Shown here one piece after another: positions 1 to 10,413 of a DNA stretch of 17,467 bases (within the stretch, counting starts at the first letter, position 1; each line of letters starts with the position of its first letter). A program made the position numbers and the translations under genes. Source of the DNA: Saccoglossus kowalevskii (lineage: Eukaryota; Hemichordata; Enteropneusta; Harrimaniidae); the NCBI RefSeq assembly GCF_000003605.2, contig NW_003156735.1, positions 241,881 to 259,347 of the forward strand. Reading direction: 5' to 3'. Under the pieces are notes generated by a model. That model did no database searches. It worked only from the letters and a program-made list of their open reading frames with translations, and was not told where the DNA came from.

Positions 1-1951
1 CGAATCTGTAATGCAAACACGTTACCCTCGACGATTATCGTGCACCACGAATTTCGTATACGTAACAGGGGCCCCATCTCAATGCAATAGGCCGCCAATG
101 TTTAGTGACCCGATTTCTTCTGCATGAAACAGTGAGTTTGTTTGTTATCATTATTTTGCTTTGCTTTATTATTGTGATTTTGGCTCAGTTTTCTGCGTTT
201 CCTTTTTGTGAAAACACAGTTGTCTACAATTATTTCAATTCAGTAGCGATGTGGTACCGGACACATGGTTTGTAGCCATGGACTGAATGCCGTTAATGGG
301 ATAGTCCATTAAATTGCCATTGGGCCAGTACGACTTGAGTGATGGAGGAGGGGGTTCTATTTGGTATCTGGATGGGGAGTGACTTATCATAGTACAAGTC
401 GTCTTGCGAAAACGAACGGTGAAATTGATGTGGTTTAAGGTTGGTCACCAAACTCGCTGGCTAATTGAGATGGTACTAAATTCACGGCAAGCATACACGT
501 ACACCAAAATGCAGTAAGATATGATGTGTTCAGTTATATGAACGCGTACAATCCTTACTAAGACCGCGAATGCGAGTTGTTTTCAGAAATAGTTCAGCTT
601 AAGTTCGGCTCGTATAAGTGCAAAGCTTGTGATGCACTTTTCAGAAATCAGGGGGAAACTGCCAAACAATATTCAGTCTAAAAGTGCTGGCCAATTTGGT
701 AATTATATAGTATTATTTCCGAAGCGCAACTACAACTTATCATTACTAAAGTATATTGGCACATTGGTTCTGTGAAATTAATTAGCGTTTTAGATACACA
801 ACAATATTGGAGGCCCAACTGTAAGTCACAATACTAAAATCCATAGAAATTAAAAAGTCGTGAAACATTAAATACGAGCATCTACCTACTTAATTAACCA
901 GTAATACATTGCCGAAGCCCTCGTTTCAATATCTATGACAGGTGATTTGTTGCATGGACACAGAGTTCATAACGAAACTAAATGTGAACCGTGGAACTTT
1001 TGGCGTTTTCTAGTTAATAACAGGGCGATGGCTACACAGTCCTGTCAAGGTCATGATAGTCATTTTGGCCGACATCATTAACTTATGCATTTCCTACGTA
1101 CAAAATGTCATTTAAATTAGATATAATTTAATAAGTTTGTCATTGATTTAAAAACGATGTTGAAATTGTGATCTGACCTAAATCAAATCTACAATCACTT
1201 TTAATGTATCATTCATACGAAGTTGGAAACACCGGTAAAGATGGGAACACGTATTACACGGTGATAGTAGGATTTAATACACCATTTAATATGGTAGTTG
1301 AAATCAACTACTTTTACTAACTGTGTACAATGTTGATATCCAGTTGCAGCATCGATATATTGTGGCCTGGATATGTTCTCCACATGCTCGCCTAGATTAA
1401 CTGTGTACCACCCACACAGAATTCATATACTTGTATTTTGTCGGAGGCTGGTGATGTTTGAAGTTGCGATTTTTATCCTAATAGGATTTATCTGCTGACT
1501 TCATATTTGAAAAAAAAATAACATAGTTACAAATGACGTCAAAAGTACTTGTGAGGACTTCCTACATATGTTGCAATTAATTAACAAGGAAGACGACGTA
1601 CCCTAATAAATGACTACTGTTGTCATGGAGATATGACAATAGATAAAAACTAAATGTATGTATATGTAAAATAAAATAATATTTTTTTTAAAATTTATTA
1701 TTATATTTATTTTTAAAGCCCAAATCAATAGCAAAAGACATAGATCCTGAGTAAAGTAATAAAAGCAAGGGAACAAAACGCGGAATGATTCCAGTGTTTA
1801 GTATAGTAATTTAAAATTGTTTTAGATGATGTGAGAACGGCGTTTTTACAGTGCGTATCTTAAGATAGCGAGTCTCGTTTACAATCAAAATATAAATGTC
1901 AACGCGTATTTGTCTACATTTGTGTACCCACCAATACGAATGTTCGTTCTG
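1..1951. other. Non-coding stretch, nothing recognised
   Basis: No coding exon, RNA gene or full repeat was recognised. Minor items: a TCAAGGTCA nuclear-receptor-type half site at 1045-1053, a CRE-like TGACGTCA around 1533-1540, and an A/T-only tract of about 51 bp (1667-1717) with near-palindromic symmetry. Confidence 0.5.
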
Positions 1952-1955
1952 CTTT

Positions 1956-2157
1956 ATCGCGATCTACGTGTCACGATTTTCAAGCGTTGTGGACGTCGTG
2001 TCGCAGCGATTTCGAAGTGGACGACGCGTGACGTATACAGCGCGTGTATAAATGGGGTTGTTTGTTTTACATAAAACACGAGATTGCTAGGCTTTCGCAC
2101 ATACGGAATCGACGTTACAATTACAGAAATCACGGTTTGCGACAATAAAGCGACAAT
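1956..2157 (+). repeat. Tandem repeat unit, copy 1 (202 bp)
   Basis: Begins ATCGCGATCTACGTGTCACG and recurs at 2158 with a 202-bp period at roughly 90% identity by eye. The unit contains a CRE-like GTGACGTA and a TATAAAT word (2047-2053). A 63-codon frame on the minus strand lies inside it and is repeated in copy 2 because of the duplication; I do not regard it as a gene. Its end preserves AAAGCGAC, the counterpart of the site into which the transposon in copy 2 inserted. Confidence 0.75.
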
Positions 2158-2355
2158 ATCGCGATCTCCGTGTCACAATTTTCAAGCGATGTGGACGTCG
2201 TGCCGCGTCGATTTCGACGTGGATCCCGCGTGACGTACACAGTGCGTGTATAATGGCGTTGTTTGTTTTACATAAAACACGAGATTGTTAGGCTTTCGCA
2301 CATACGGAATCGACGTTACAATTACAGAAATCACGGTGTGTGACAATAAAGCGAT
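2158..2355 (+). repeat. Tandem repeat unit, copy 2, cut by an insertion
   Basis: Second copy of the 202-bp unit, starting ATCGCGATCTCCGTGTCACA. Differences from copy 1 are scattered substitutions and a one-base deletion in the TATAAAT word. The copy stops at AAAGCGAT, where the 450-bp transposon inserted, and the sequence resumes after it with the same eight bases. Confidence 0.75.
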
Positions 2356-2805
2356 CCCGGGGGGGTCACTCTGTATGCCGTTACTACCCCATGTGCGTTC
2401 CAAATTTAGCGGGGAAAGGGGTTGTTTTTCGCCTTCTAAAGCGGGCCCGCGCGGGAGGCACATACAGAAATACACATACAGAGTCGTTGCGCCCGCCGTA
2501 GGCCCCCTTTTGCAACAACCACTCCCATACACCGCCCTAGTCAACAGCTTGTTTGAGTTGATCACACCCCACTTGAGTAAAAAAACGGCAGGGAATGCTC
2601 GCAATAGGAGTAGGATGTTCTCAATATATGTCTGAAATAGGGGGTGTTTTTTTTTCAATATGTCTGCTCTAGGGGGTACTAAATTTACAGTGCGTCCGCA
2701 ACAGGGGGTAATGTTTGGCAATGTGCTGCCAGCCCTAGGGGCCTATTATTTGTTTTTAGCAAGAACGCACATGGTGTAAGGTTTAAATATAGAGTGACCC
2801 CCGGG
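2356..2805. mobile_element. 450-bp non-autonomous DNA transposon with 8-bp target duplication
   Basis: Left end CCCGGGGGGGTCACTCT, right end AGAGTGACCCCCGGG: imperfect terminal inverted repeats of about 15-17 bp, the left one with two extra Gs. The element is flanked on both sides by AAAGCGAT (2348-2355 and 2806-2813). Copy 1 of the surrounding tandem repeat carries the matching unoccupied site, which confirms insertion. The interior is GC-rich and carries regularly spaced AGGGGGT motifs near the right end. No transposase frame is seen; the frames crossing it (2285-2635 +, 2182-2721 -) run into flanking repeat DNA. Eight-base duplications occur in hAT, P and some other superfamilies; I cannot assign one. 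Confidence 0.75.
2612..2745 (+). repeat. Subterminal repeats of about 32 bp inside the transposon
   Basis: AGGGGGT starts at 2639, 2671 and 2703 (exactly 32 bases apart), with weaker relatives at 2612 (AGGATGT) and 2737 (AGGGGCC). Between them are related words such as TATGTCTG, GTGCGTCC and TGTGCTGCC. Regular subterminal repeats of this kind are often transposase binding sites, which is inference here. Confidence 0.5.
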
Positions 2806-2817
2806 AAAGCGATAAAG

Positions 2818-4092
2818 TGGTCACACCGTGTCGTATTAGACAATGCGATTCATACAACGCGTGCTGTGCGGAGACTGCGTTGCACTCGGTCAATTCGTGA
2901 GCGTCTCTAATGTAGTATTGATTCACAAGATGAGACGCGTGTTTGAAAGTAGGAGAATTAACAGTTGAATCGTATTATCACTTTATATAATATTCATAAT
3001 CAGGATATGATACATAAACGGTCATTGCCCGAAGTTGTTTATACACACACACAAAATAAAATACACCACGTCTTATCATGGCCATCATTTTTCTCACTTC
3101 ACCATTCCATTTAATCCCATAATCATCTAATCACATTCAATCCTGACCTTATCCCCTTCACACTTTTAAAGGTCTCGTTGTACATCGTCCTCATAACGTT
3201 TCTAGACAACCAAATTATAATGTCAACGTGTTGATTTTTTCCACCCATGTTCCTCGGCTAGTTGAGTTCTCTTAAGTCTAATGAATGCTTTGTTTCCCGA
3301 TCCATTTCCATGCTCCCGTCATGTCAAGTAACAATGCGACTTAACGGAAGAAGTTTTACCTTCTCAGAACAATTCCTAGAGGTAAAGCAAATTGTTGTAA
3401 CTAATCACCGTAGCTGGTCGATGACAGATGGAATATAAACAGTGGGCAATGTACTGTTTTGCCAAGCATTACTAAATTAACTAACGTGTATGCCTACATG
3501 CCCACATTTTTCAATCATTAGACTACGCTGCCTGATACAGAAAACTGTAAGGATGATGTCCGAGAAGACAGAGACGATAGATGTAATTGTGTGAACACGT
3601 TAGTATACATTCAGAAAAATACACAGAATTTACGTAGCCTTCATAACAAGCGTGCGACGAGTGTCTAAGAATAGTATTGATCTCTTCAATTGTAGAGGTA
3701 ATTATTAATAAATATATAAGAAGTATATCCTTAATTGATTACTTAAACTCAATAAGTACATTATTTTGCACTGAATGGTGACGTCGCTCTTGTAGCTACC
3801 ACTTAACTTCGTTAAGGTCACATCTATCATACACGGCATACGGTGAATGACGCCCGGTAACCACTCGCACTCCGCGATACGTGATGTGTTTAGTTTAGTT
3901 TTTTATTTGAAAAAAGTCGTCGGTGTTTTTGCTGCTGAAAATGGCAGTATGAGAAATTACTTCTCGTAAGCGCTCGTGACATCATCGCGGAAGACACGTA
4001 GTCAAATCACGTCAGCTAACCGGAACGACACTTACTTCGCTTGTAAGTAAGTCCCCCGTAACACGTCATACTACCCAGAGGGCTCTGGGATG
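2818..4092. other. Upstream flank of the neuropeptide gene, no gene seen
   Basis: No exon recognised. It holds a short CA run (about 3043-3054) and the palindrome and half site described at 3802-3820. A word resembling part of miR-124 occurs near 3833-3853, but without the seed or a hairpin. Confidence 0.5.
3802..3820 (+). promoter_or_regulatory. Palindrome overlapping a nuclear-receptor-type half site, upstream of the gene
   Basis: CTTAAC-TTC-GTTAAG is a perfect 6-bp inverted repeat around a 3-bp centre (3802-3816). It runs directly into TTAAGGTCA (3812-3820), which resembles the extended half site bound by NR5A/ERR-type receptors. It lies about 330 bases before the predicted transcription start, with a CRE-like GTGACGTCG around 3779-3787. 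Short motif matches only; a related TCAAGGTCA also occurs far upstream at 1045-1053. Confidence 0.2.
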
Positions 4093-4120
4093 TATAAAAC
4101 ATAATACATGATGGATAAAT

Positions 4121-4155
4121 TATTTAAAAGCTCCAAATTGATCATTATCATCAGT
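4121..4155 (+). promoter_or_regulatory. Putative core promoter of the neuropeptide gene
   Basis: A TATA-like TATTTAAAA at 4121-4129 lies 32 bases before the A of a TCAGT initiator (4151-4155, A at 4153), which is the usual TATA-to-start spacing. A second TATA word, TATAAAA at 4093-4099, lies slightly upstream and would predict a start near 4124-4130. Transcription from 4153 gives a 322-base 5' leader if no further intron exists. This rests on motif and spacing only. Confidence 0.35.
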
Positions 4156-4163
4156 AGCAGTAT

Positions 4164-4229
4164 ATGCCCGTAACGATTGAGACGTTGTTGGTTGTTAAGA
4201 GTTGTTTTTTCTTCGAAGGACGTTTTTAG
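4164..4229 (+). other. Upstream ORF in the predicted 5' leader
   Basis: An ATG at 4164 opens a 21-codon frame that closes at TAG 4227-4229, inside the predicted leader. Further upstream ATGs lie at 4308 (closing at TAA 4389-4391), at 4321 (closing at 4363-4365) and at 4382 (in frame with the main start). If transcription really starts near 4153, ribosomes would meet several ATGs before 4475. That would lower translation, or it could mean that the true start site lies further downstream or that a 5' intron exists. Confidence 0.3.
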
Positions 4230-4474
4230 TGGATTTCTGAAGCACGGGGACTGTGATCGGTATTGTGATCAGCCGTTTTTTTTTTGTAAAATTGCATCGC
4301 TCGGATAATGCGACTACTGTATGGTGTGTTTCGTATGCCGATCGATTTATCAGGTATTGAATTAGGTTTGTTTTATATGCGATGCGTTTAAAATCCGGAT
4401 TGTTTCTGGTGTATATTCTTATACGTTGTATGTATTGCATTGTAGGACGACGGTGGCAAATATCCTCTAGCAAG

Positions 4475-4574
4475 ATGAGTTTTAAACTATTGGCACTAAT
4501 CTTGATTCTACTGGTTGATATACCGCATGTGCTGTCCGAGAAAGGGCCTAAACGCAGTGGCACCAGCCCGCAAG
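4475..4574 (+). CDS. Amidated neuropeptide precursor, exon 1 (signal peptide)
   Basis: First coding exon of a secreted neuropeptide-type prohormone; the full CDS is 4475-4574 joined to 10414-10679, 121 residues. Residues 1-21 (MSFKLLALILILLVDIPHVLS) form a textbook signal peptide: a Lys near the N terminus, a leucine/isoleucine-rich core and a likely cleavage after Ser21. Residues 22-33 follow (EKGPKRSGTSPQ), with a dibasic Lys26-Arg27 convertase site. The exon ends one base into codon 34 at a strong donor, AAG|GTTAGT (GT at 4575-4576). The start chosen has A at -3. An in-frame ATG at 4382 would add 31 residues, but they would push the hydrophobic core away from the N terminus, so 4475 is preferred. 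The protein would act in the secretory pathway of neurons or endocrine cells, an inference from architecture only. Confidence 0.8.
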
Positions 4575-5697
4575 GTTAGTTTCAGTTCAGTTTGTTTTCA
4601 TACGCACAATAACCGCTGCAAAAAACGTTTAACATAACGTTCATCCGTGATGTGTCGTTGACTTCCACACTGTACAGTAGTTAAGTTCAGGACATTTAAC
4701 GATAACACTACTTCAATAAATTGTCTCGTGTATCGAATTTATGGATTGTCGCGATGAATATTAGTATTTTTCTTGCATTTTCGATTAGTTTAATCAATTT
4801 GGGTTATCTATCTTTACAGGCTCAACTAAACGCAAAGAATAGCACTTTAATAGTAATTTTAAAAAAAAAATAAGACACAATCTCGATAATAATAATCTTG
4901 GTAACAGTAGCTGCATTAAATCACGACATAGAATGATTTTTATATTCCAAACTTTACGGTGGTCTCATGGTTTCATGCTCAGATCTCTTAGTTAGGGGCT
5001 TCGATCAAACCATACAATAACGAAAACGTTGAGCTTAATTACGTTAATCTGCAAAAAGCTTTCAGAAAAAGACGGAAATACCAACTCTGACGCGAATAGT
5101 CGATTAAAAAACAAAAACACTCAGTTCTGGCATGTATTTTGCGATAGTATGAGAGCACAATTTTTGAACAAGTAAATGATTGCAGTATATAGGCGTTTAA
5201 TTAAATTCCCAATAACATGAATAGACTAGATAATTTATTTGCTAGCGCTCGTTGGTCATTAACGGAAGGAATTCAGAATTCAAAATCATTAACTCAACTA
5301 TATTTCAAAGTTAATATTTTTGAGTTTCAATATAAATTATGAACTTTTGCTTTGAAATACATGGGACATCTATATGGGCGACTACGATTCAGTGTTAAAA
5401 TAATATACATATACAATTATTTATAATTAGTGTTATAGTGTTGTTGTTTTTAATATTAATAATGAGTGACAATTGTATGACGTAATGTGACATGTAAACA
5501 GAACAATTTCATCTCTTATAAAAATATTGCATGTTAAATTGTGGCTGATATGACGATTACTCTGAATGCAAACGCATCTGATTTGTTCTATATGCCTTGT
5601 CTGGTGAAATGAGTCTGATTTAAAATTTGTTGAACCAGCGATCATCTGCAAGCCTCGCTAGTCAGAATAACTGCACTAGACAATTCTGATTAAACAT

Positions 5698-5764
5698 TTC
5701 GGGTTGAAGCAACCTCCCAGTTGTGCCTGGGGGAACGCTGCCATAGAAACCCACTCAACCCGAA
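5698..5764 (+). other. Nested hairpin, possible structured RNA in the intron
   Basis: TTCGGGTTGA (5698-5707) pairs perfectly with TCAACCCGAA (5755-5764). Inside, AGC (around 5708-5710) faces GCT (5737-5739) across a symmetric AAC/AAC internal loop, topped by a 7-bp stem (5714-5720 with 5727-5733, containing CCCAG/CTGGG and one G-T wobble) and a 6-base loop. A 15-base one-sided bulge lies at 5740-5754. No known RNA family was recognised; hammerhead core bases are not present. One 10-bp inverted repeat in a window this size can arise by chance. Confidence 0.25.
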
Positions 5765-8052
5765 CCAATGTGTTATGTCATATTTCTATGGACAGATGTT
5801 TAATCGCATGTGTGTGTGTGGTGGGCGTATTCTGTCAGCTGACCTTATCAAGTATACCCAATCTCAATCATAGGTTAGCTAAGTTTTGTAATAATGCAAA
5901 GATAAGAATATAAAAAAGAATATAACTGAAAATATAATAATTGTCAAAACTGTATAAAAAATGCACGAACACCAGTTATACTGTAAAACCATGCGCGTAT
6001 TGCGCATTTAAAACGATTGTTAAATCCAAAACTTTTACATTGCTCTGTGTGTCACAGTATTGATTTCCGTAGCACTCTCTCTAAATATTTTCATTAATCA
6101 CATTGTTAGATTCGTCAAAAGAAGAAAACGACGTATTCCCCCGACTCGTGTACTGCGCAAGCGTAGGAAAAACACCGTCCATACAATTGTTTAGGCGATG
6201 ACAACATGCAGTTGTGATTGCATGTCCAGTAACAACACCGTGGGGTGAAACGTGATCACTATGTCGGAATAGCCTTTTGTGTTGGAAGCGCAACGTATGC
6301 GTTCTATACTAGTTTGCACGTAATCATGTTTATGCCTGACCGCGCTACATCATTGACAGATGCATCTGTTTATCTCTTTACGTGATCTGTGTTGGTTTGT
6401 GTTTGTTAGCATTTAACCACTTCACGTCATTCTACGTTTCCATCAGTGTACATCAAAATACTCTATATGTGTACCTTTCCATTGGTTGTATATTTAGTTA
6501 AAGACATATTATGTTTCACAAACACCGATCTTTCAATTAATGCAATAAATAGTTCAGAAAATCGTCACAGGACTCTGATAAAGCTGTAGGAATGGTCGAA
6601 AGCGTAGCTTTACCAAGTCAATGTGCGACCATATTTTCTTTCCCTCCACCGTGAGTTTCGCAGGGCACATGTAGTGTAAGTGAACGTTTTCCAATATCTT
6701 CCTGAAACTGAAAAAAAACAAAACGATATGTATACTTATCCGGCATGTTAATATCCTGGACAAACACACAGATAAGCCATTCACTCCAAACGATCCGATC
6801 ACTGCACGGTGCCTCCAAATGTTTAGGTACTGACTCTCCATCGAAACAATTGAACAGTTCACATAAATCAGTGACTTGCTCACTAAAAAACAAAGAAAAA
6901 TGCGAAGTGTGTTGTACCTGTACTTGAGAAATGTGTAAAATAAAACATAATTTCAGTCTTCAAATGCACTTAATCTATAACGCATCTTTAACTAAAATTG
7001 AGAACGAAGTCATACATTGCATTGTATTGTCTACAAATTGTTGAAATGAAAGTTTGAGAATTGATAGAAAGAGATTTTTAACTGACTAACACATTCTTCT
7101 ATTTTGGACTTCTTACTGTAAGCAGTTGGATGTAAAATACATATTTATTTTATATTTTGTCCATTTCTCTAAATACCTACTGTATTGTATTTGCTTATTG
7201 TTGAATATCGGGGAACAAAACTAACACTACTGCACGTCAACTAATTGATGTTGATTTAATCAGTCAGCAGTTCTTGAAACGTTGTTTGTAGATAGGTTGT
7301 TTGTACAGGGGTTATTTACATGTTGGATATTATCTTCTGTCAGAGAATCATAATCTGTTATAATCAGGACACTCACAAAGTCGTGAACGCGATGGCTTCT
7401 CAAATTTCGATTTCAATGTTAGTGTTAGCGTTTTCAATCCGCGAAACGGAAGCGTGGGAGCAATACGGGGATTATATGTGCCGCCTACTTCCTAAAATAA
7501 ACCTGTCGCTTAGCGTGGCGTACACGTACAGCCATGCGCTTAGCATTATCGTAGAGTTTCGGATAGCCACGATTTTAATCCGTGATACCTAAGTGTATGT
7601 GAAAACTGTAAACTACACTGGCTAACATTTTAGCAGATTTGATCATCAAATTTCATGAATATTTCCTAACTAACTTTCAAGATCACGTTTTGTGAATGAT
7701 ACACGATTGAATATTCACTAGATTGTAATTAATCACACCTGGCTATCGGTGTAATAAACATTGAATTAGCGAATAATTAATTAAGTCAGTCGTTGTATGT
7801 TACTCAAAATGTTTAAAAAAGCCTCTCACTGATCACTACAATGACCCAAATGTCTTTGGATTGTGTGTAGTTTACGAACAATCTCACCCAACTGTTATCT
7901 AATCCTTAACCGAATCGATATAGATTAATCGGTTGTTGCCTGCGGTAAATGAAAAACGACGTCGACACAACTAAAACAGATGCATAATTCATAGATAATG
8001 ATATCATCGAAACATTCATCCATTATTTTGACGTCACATGAGCGTTTCGCCG

Positions 8053-8063
8053 CTAGATGGCGC
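8053..8063 (+). promoter_or_regulatory. CTCF-like motif in the intron
   Basis: CTAGATGGCGC, in the wider context CCGCTAGATGGCGCGA, fits the CTCF core CCNNNAGRKGGCRS completely. A CRE-like TTGACGTCACATG lies about 20 bases upstream. CTCF occurs across bilaterians and its core is conserved, so an insulator or loop anchor within this long intron is plausible. No occupancy evidence is available from sequence. Confidence 0.35.
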
Positions 8064-9580
8064 GAATGACAGTAAAGCTCCATACAATTAGACTCTTGAA
8101 TTTACGGGCATATTACCATATGAGGTTTATTAAAATTAGGAAGGACAACAACGTCTTGATATAAAATCTTAATTACAAAATTAATATTCGCAGTATTAAA
8201 TCAAACTGTTAGCTCAAGCTCAGAACGATTGCCGTATCATACCAATTTATATATATTCCTATTCTGTGTCCGCTCAACCACTTGAAAGACTATTAAGACT
8301 TCGTATAAAGCTGTTTCCAACTTAATTACATTCTGCAAAGGACTTAAACGGAAATTAGATTAGACAGTACTAATAGTGTGATAACAGAATGAAACACTTT
8401 CTTTCCCTGTACGCTTTCCTGTATTATTGTGCAGCGTTATTGTATGTTTAACTGAGGCTCGAGTGTTGTTGTAAATCAACATTATATGACAAATTTCTGT
8501 TGCGAGTTCTAATGGAAACAATAGCAATTAGAAACAAATGCAAATAGAGTTTACAAGGTTTTAGCTGTAAGGCCAGTAGATGTATGTATACGTTAAAATA
8601 CGATAACCCGAATTTTGACATTTTTAATGGAAACTATCAATTCGAGTTAGTACGTAATTGAGCGACAAATTGAGAACGAATTTGTTTGCAAAGTACATCA
8701 TGGAATTTATAAGTGAACGTTACTAGATTTCAAGTTCACTCGATTCTATGTGTGATGTTCTACTATCAACTGTTCCATCAACTATCCGTAGACATTTACT
8801 ACTATTCATTAGAAATCACATTAGCGAGTCACATTGAAATGCGGAGAAATTTGTTATTTAATTTAATCATCAAATGATGCAATATGTATGTATTTTTGTA
8901 TTGACATACTAGGGCAAAAATGCAAAGATGTATGATGGTCAAATTCTTTTATCGGCATAACATTCATTCATTAAATCGAAAATCTTTTTTTTTTTGTTTT
9001 TTTTTCACTATTGCAAAGTTACGTGTGAGATGCACCTGTTTAGACTCTCTTTGATTTTAAATAAATGTTGTGCATTGTAAACACTGTACACTCATAGCCC
9101 GTAAAGCTTTAAAGATCTGCGATGGATTCGAAAACACTGCCACGTTTAATGGATTTGCATATTTGCGTTTGTTTTGCATAACGAATAAGGCGTTATTAAG
9201 TATTTATGTGTGTGGGAAATGTCTCTATACAGTTTTCTACAATTTGTTTTTTTGAAAAATTATTGAAAAATTCAATTTTAGTATATTTAACGGACAGTAT
9301 ACAAAATAACACAAAAAAAGGTTCAATTTAGATTAGCTTCAATAATCTTTGTCTGGCTGTATTGGAATAGATCAATCAAAATGTTTTTTTTTTTTTTGCA
9401 AAATCAATAATTAAAATAGCGACCAGTGCACAATTGACAAGACCCGATACTGGTCGTAGTTAACAGATGTCTAAAACGAGACCAGTCAACATAAACCTGG
9501 TGGAGAAGTGTCTTGATATTTTTATGAAAATAAACAAACAATTTCAAACAAATATAATCAAACAATATTAAGTACTTTTT

Positions 9581-9780
9581 CGATAAGCTGAAAAATCAAA
9601 ACCATTCAATCGAAGATCAATATTAACCAAAATTGTCGATAAGCTAAAATTCAAAACCACTTTATTGATAAACAAGGTTGCCACGAGCTGAAAAAATAAA
9701 ACTGTTTATAAAACGAACAATCATGTTTTTGATAAGCTGAATAAATAAAACCAAATCAACAATATTTTGGTGAGCTGAAT
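9581..9780 (+). repeat. Degenerate minisatellite (GATAAGCTGAA units)
   Basis: The word (GATA/ACG/TG)AGCTGAA followed by AAATAAAAC-like sequence recurs five times, with AGCTG or AGCTA starting at 9586, 9642, 9686, 9735 and 9773. Spacing varies (56, 44, 49 and 38 bases) and units have diverged. It lies in the intron about 630-830 bases before exon 2. No coding meaning is seen. Confidence 0.5.
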
Positions 9781-10413
9781 GATTATCATCTCTTGGTTTA
9801 TTTTAAAACCTGTTATGAAAAAGTGCGTCTCGTTCAGAAAAAGACCACGTTTGTGTATGTTACCATGCAATGAGGTAATGATGTATGGAGTACACTACAA
9901 ATACTTGTGTGTTCAGCAGTGTGATTTGCATATTTTTTTTCTAGATAAACTCATAGTAAAAAACGGTCATAGGAAACTGACCAAACGTTAATAGTCTTAT
10001 TTTGTTTGATTTCTGATTTACAAGAGCATACAGAAAGTGTGAATGTTGCAGATGTTTAAAAGTGAAGTGGATATGCATAATTCACAGATTGAAACAAATC
10101 AGTTACATTTTACAATTTTACTGTTGATTTTGATGTTTTAGCAATCCCATTTCGAGAAAGCTCCGAAATATGTTACAATTATGAAAAACGACTGTTTAAA
10201 TAATCTCTGATAACCTGTCTATACACACCTATATATGCTGATTATAAAATTGTTTATTGGAGCCATGGGTCACTAGTTCACGTTAAAACTCAAATAAGAT
10301 CACCGAATCATAGCGTACAAATCGGTGATAAGAGTTTACCCTATTCCAGGTGAACGTTCTGGCTTGAAAAAGAAAATCGACGATTCTAATAACTCTTTCC
10401 TTGTATGTTTCAG

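Larger units (their letters stand above)
1952..2817. mobile_element. Ancient repeat block with inverted ends, interrupted by a younger transposon
   Basis: The block opens with CTTTATCGC (1952-1960) and closes with its exact reverse complement GCGATAAAG (2809-2817). Between them lie two copies of a roughly 202-bp unit and a 450-bp insertion. The ends share further partial inverted similarity (a TGTCAC word near both). No clear target duplication flanks the outer ends. Its base composition is richer in G, C and CpG than the surrounding sequence. Probably a non-autonomous DNA element; no transposase is present. Confidence 0.4.
4575..10413 (+). other. Phase-1 intron of the neuropeptide gene
   Basis: Intron of 5,839 bases with GTTAGT donor and TTTCAG acceptor. 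A likely branch point CTAAT at 10386-10390 places its second A (10389) 25 bases before exon 2, followed by a pyrimidine-rich tract. Phase 1 agrees at both ends. Contents: a nested hairpin at 5698-5764, a CTCF-like motif at 8053-8063, poly-T runs near 8988-9003, two POU/octamer-type ATTTGCAT words (9153-9160, 9924-9931) and a degenerate repeat at 9581-9780. Several open frames of 60-110 codons occur (for example 7320-7592 +, and two overlapping frames at 6554-6893 -), but none has recognisable domains. I see no convincing alternative exon. Confidence 0.75.

Noticed and set aside
2182-2721. 179-codon minus-strand frame and a 116-codon plus-strand frame over the transposon
   Set aside because: Both run across the insertion boundary into the tandem repeat, and the shared part with the frame at 1954-2145 is explained by the 202-bp duplication.
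3833-3853. GGCATACGGTGAATG resembling microRNA miR-124
   Set aside because: The seed does not match and no precursor hairpin arm is found upstream or downstream.
4195-4563. 122-codon minus-strand frame overlapping exon 1
   Set aside because: Shadow of the plus-strand exon and leader; basic, without motifs or gene context.
6554-6893. Two overlapping minus-strand frames (91 and 109 codons) with apparent splice-like signals (TTTTTTAG, TTTTTTTTCAG) in the intron
   Set aside because: The implied intron between the signals would be only about 28 bases, no domain is recognisable, and pyrimidine tracts ending in AG are common in this A+T-rich sequence. RNA-seq would settle it.
7320-7592. 90-codon plus-strand frame with a hydrophobic stretch (MASQISISMLVLAF) in the intron
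   Set aside because: No splice sites join it to the gene, no family features, and frames of this length are expected by chance at this composition.
9420-9456. CGACCAGT / ACTGGTCG inverted repeat
   Set aside because: Only 8 bp with a 21-base spacer, expected by chance in a window of this size.
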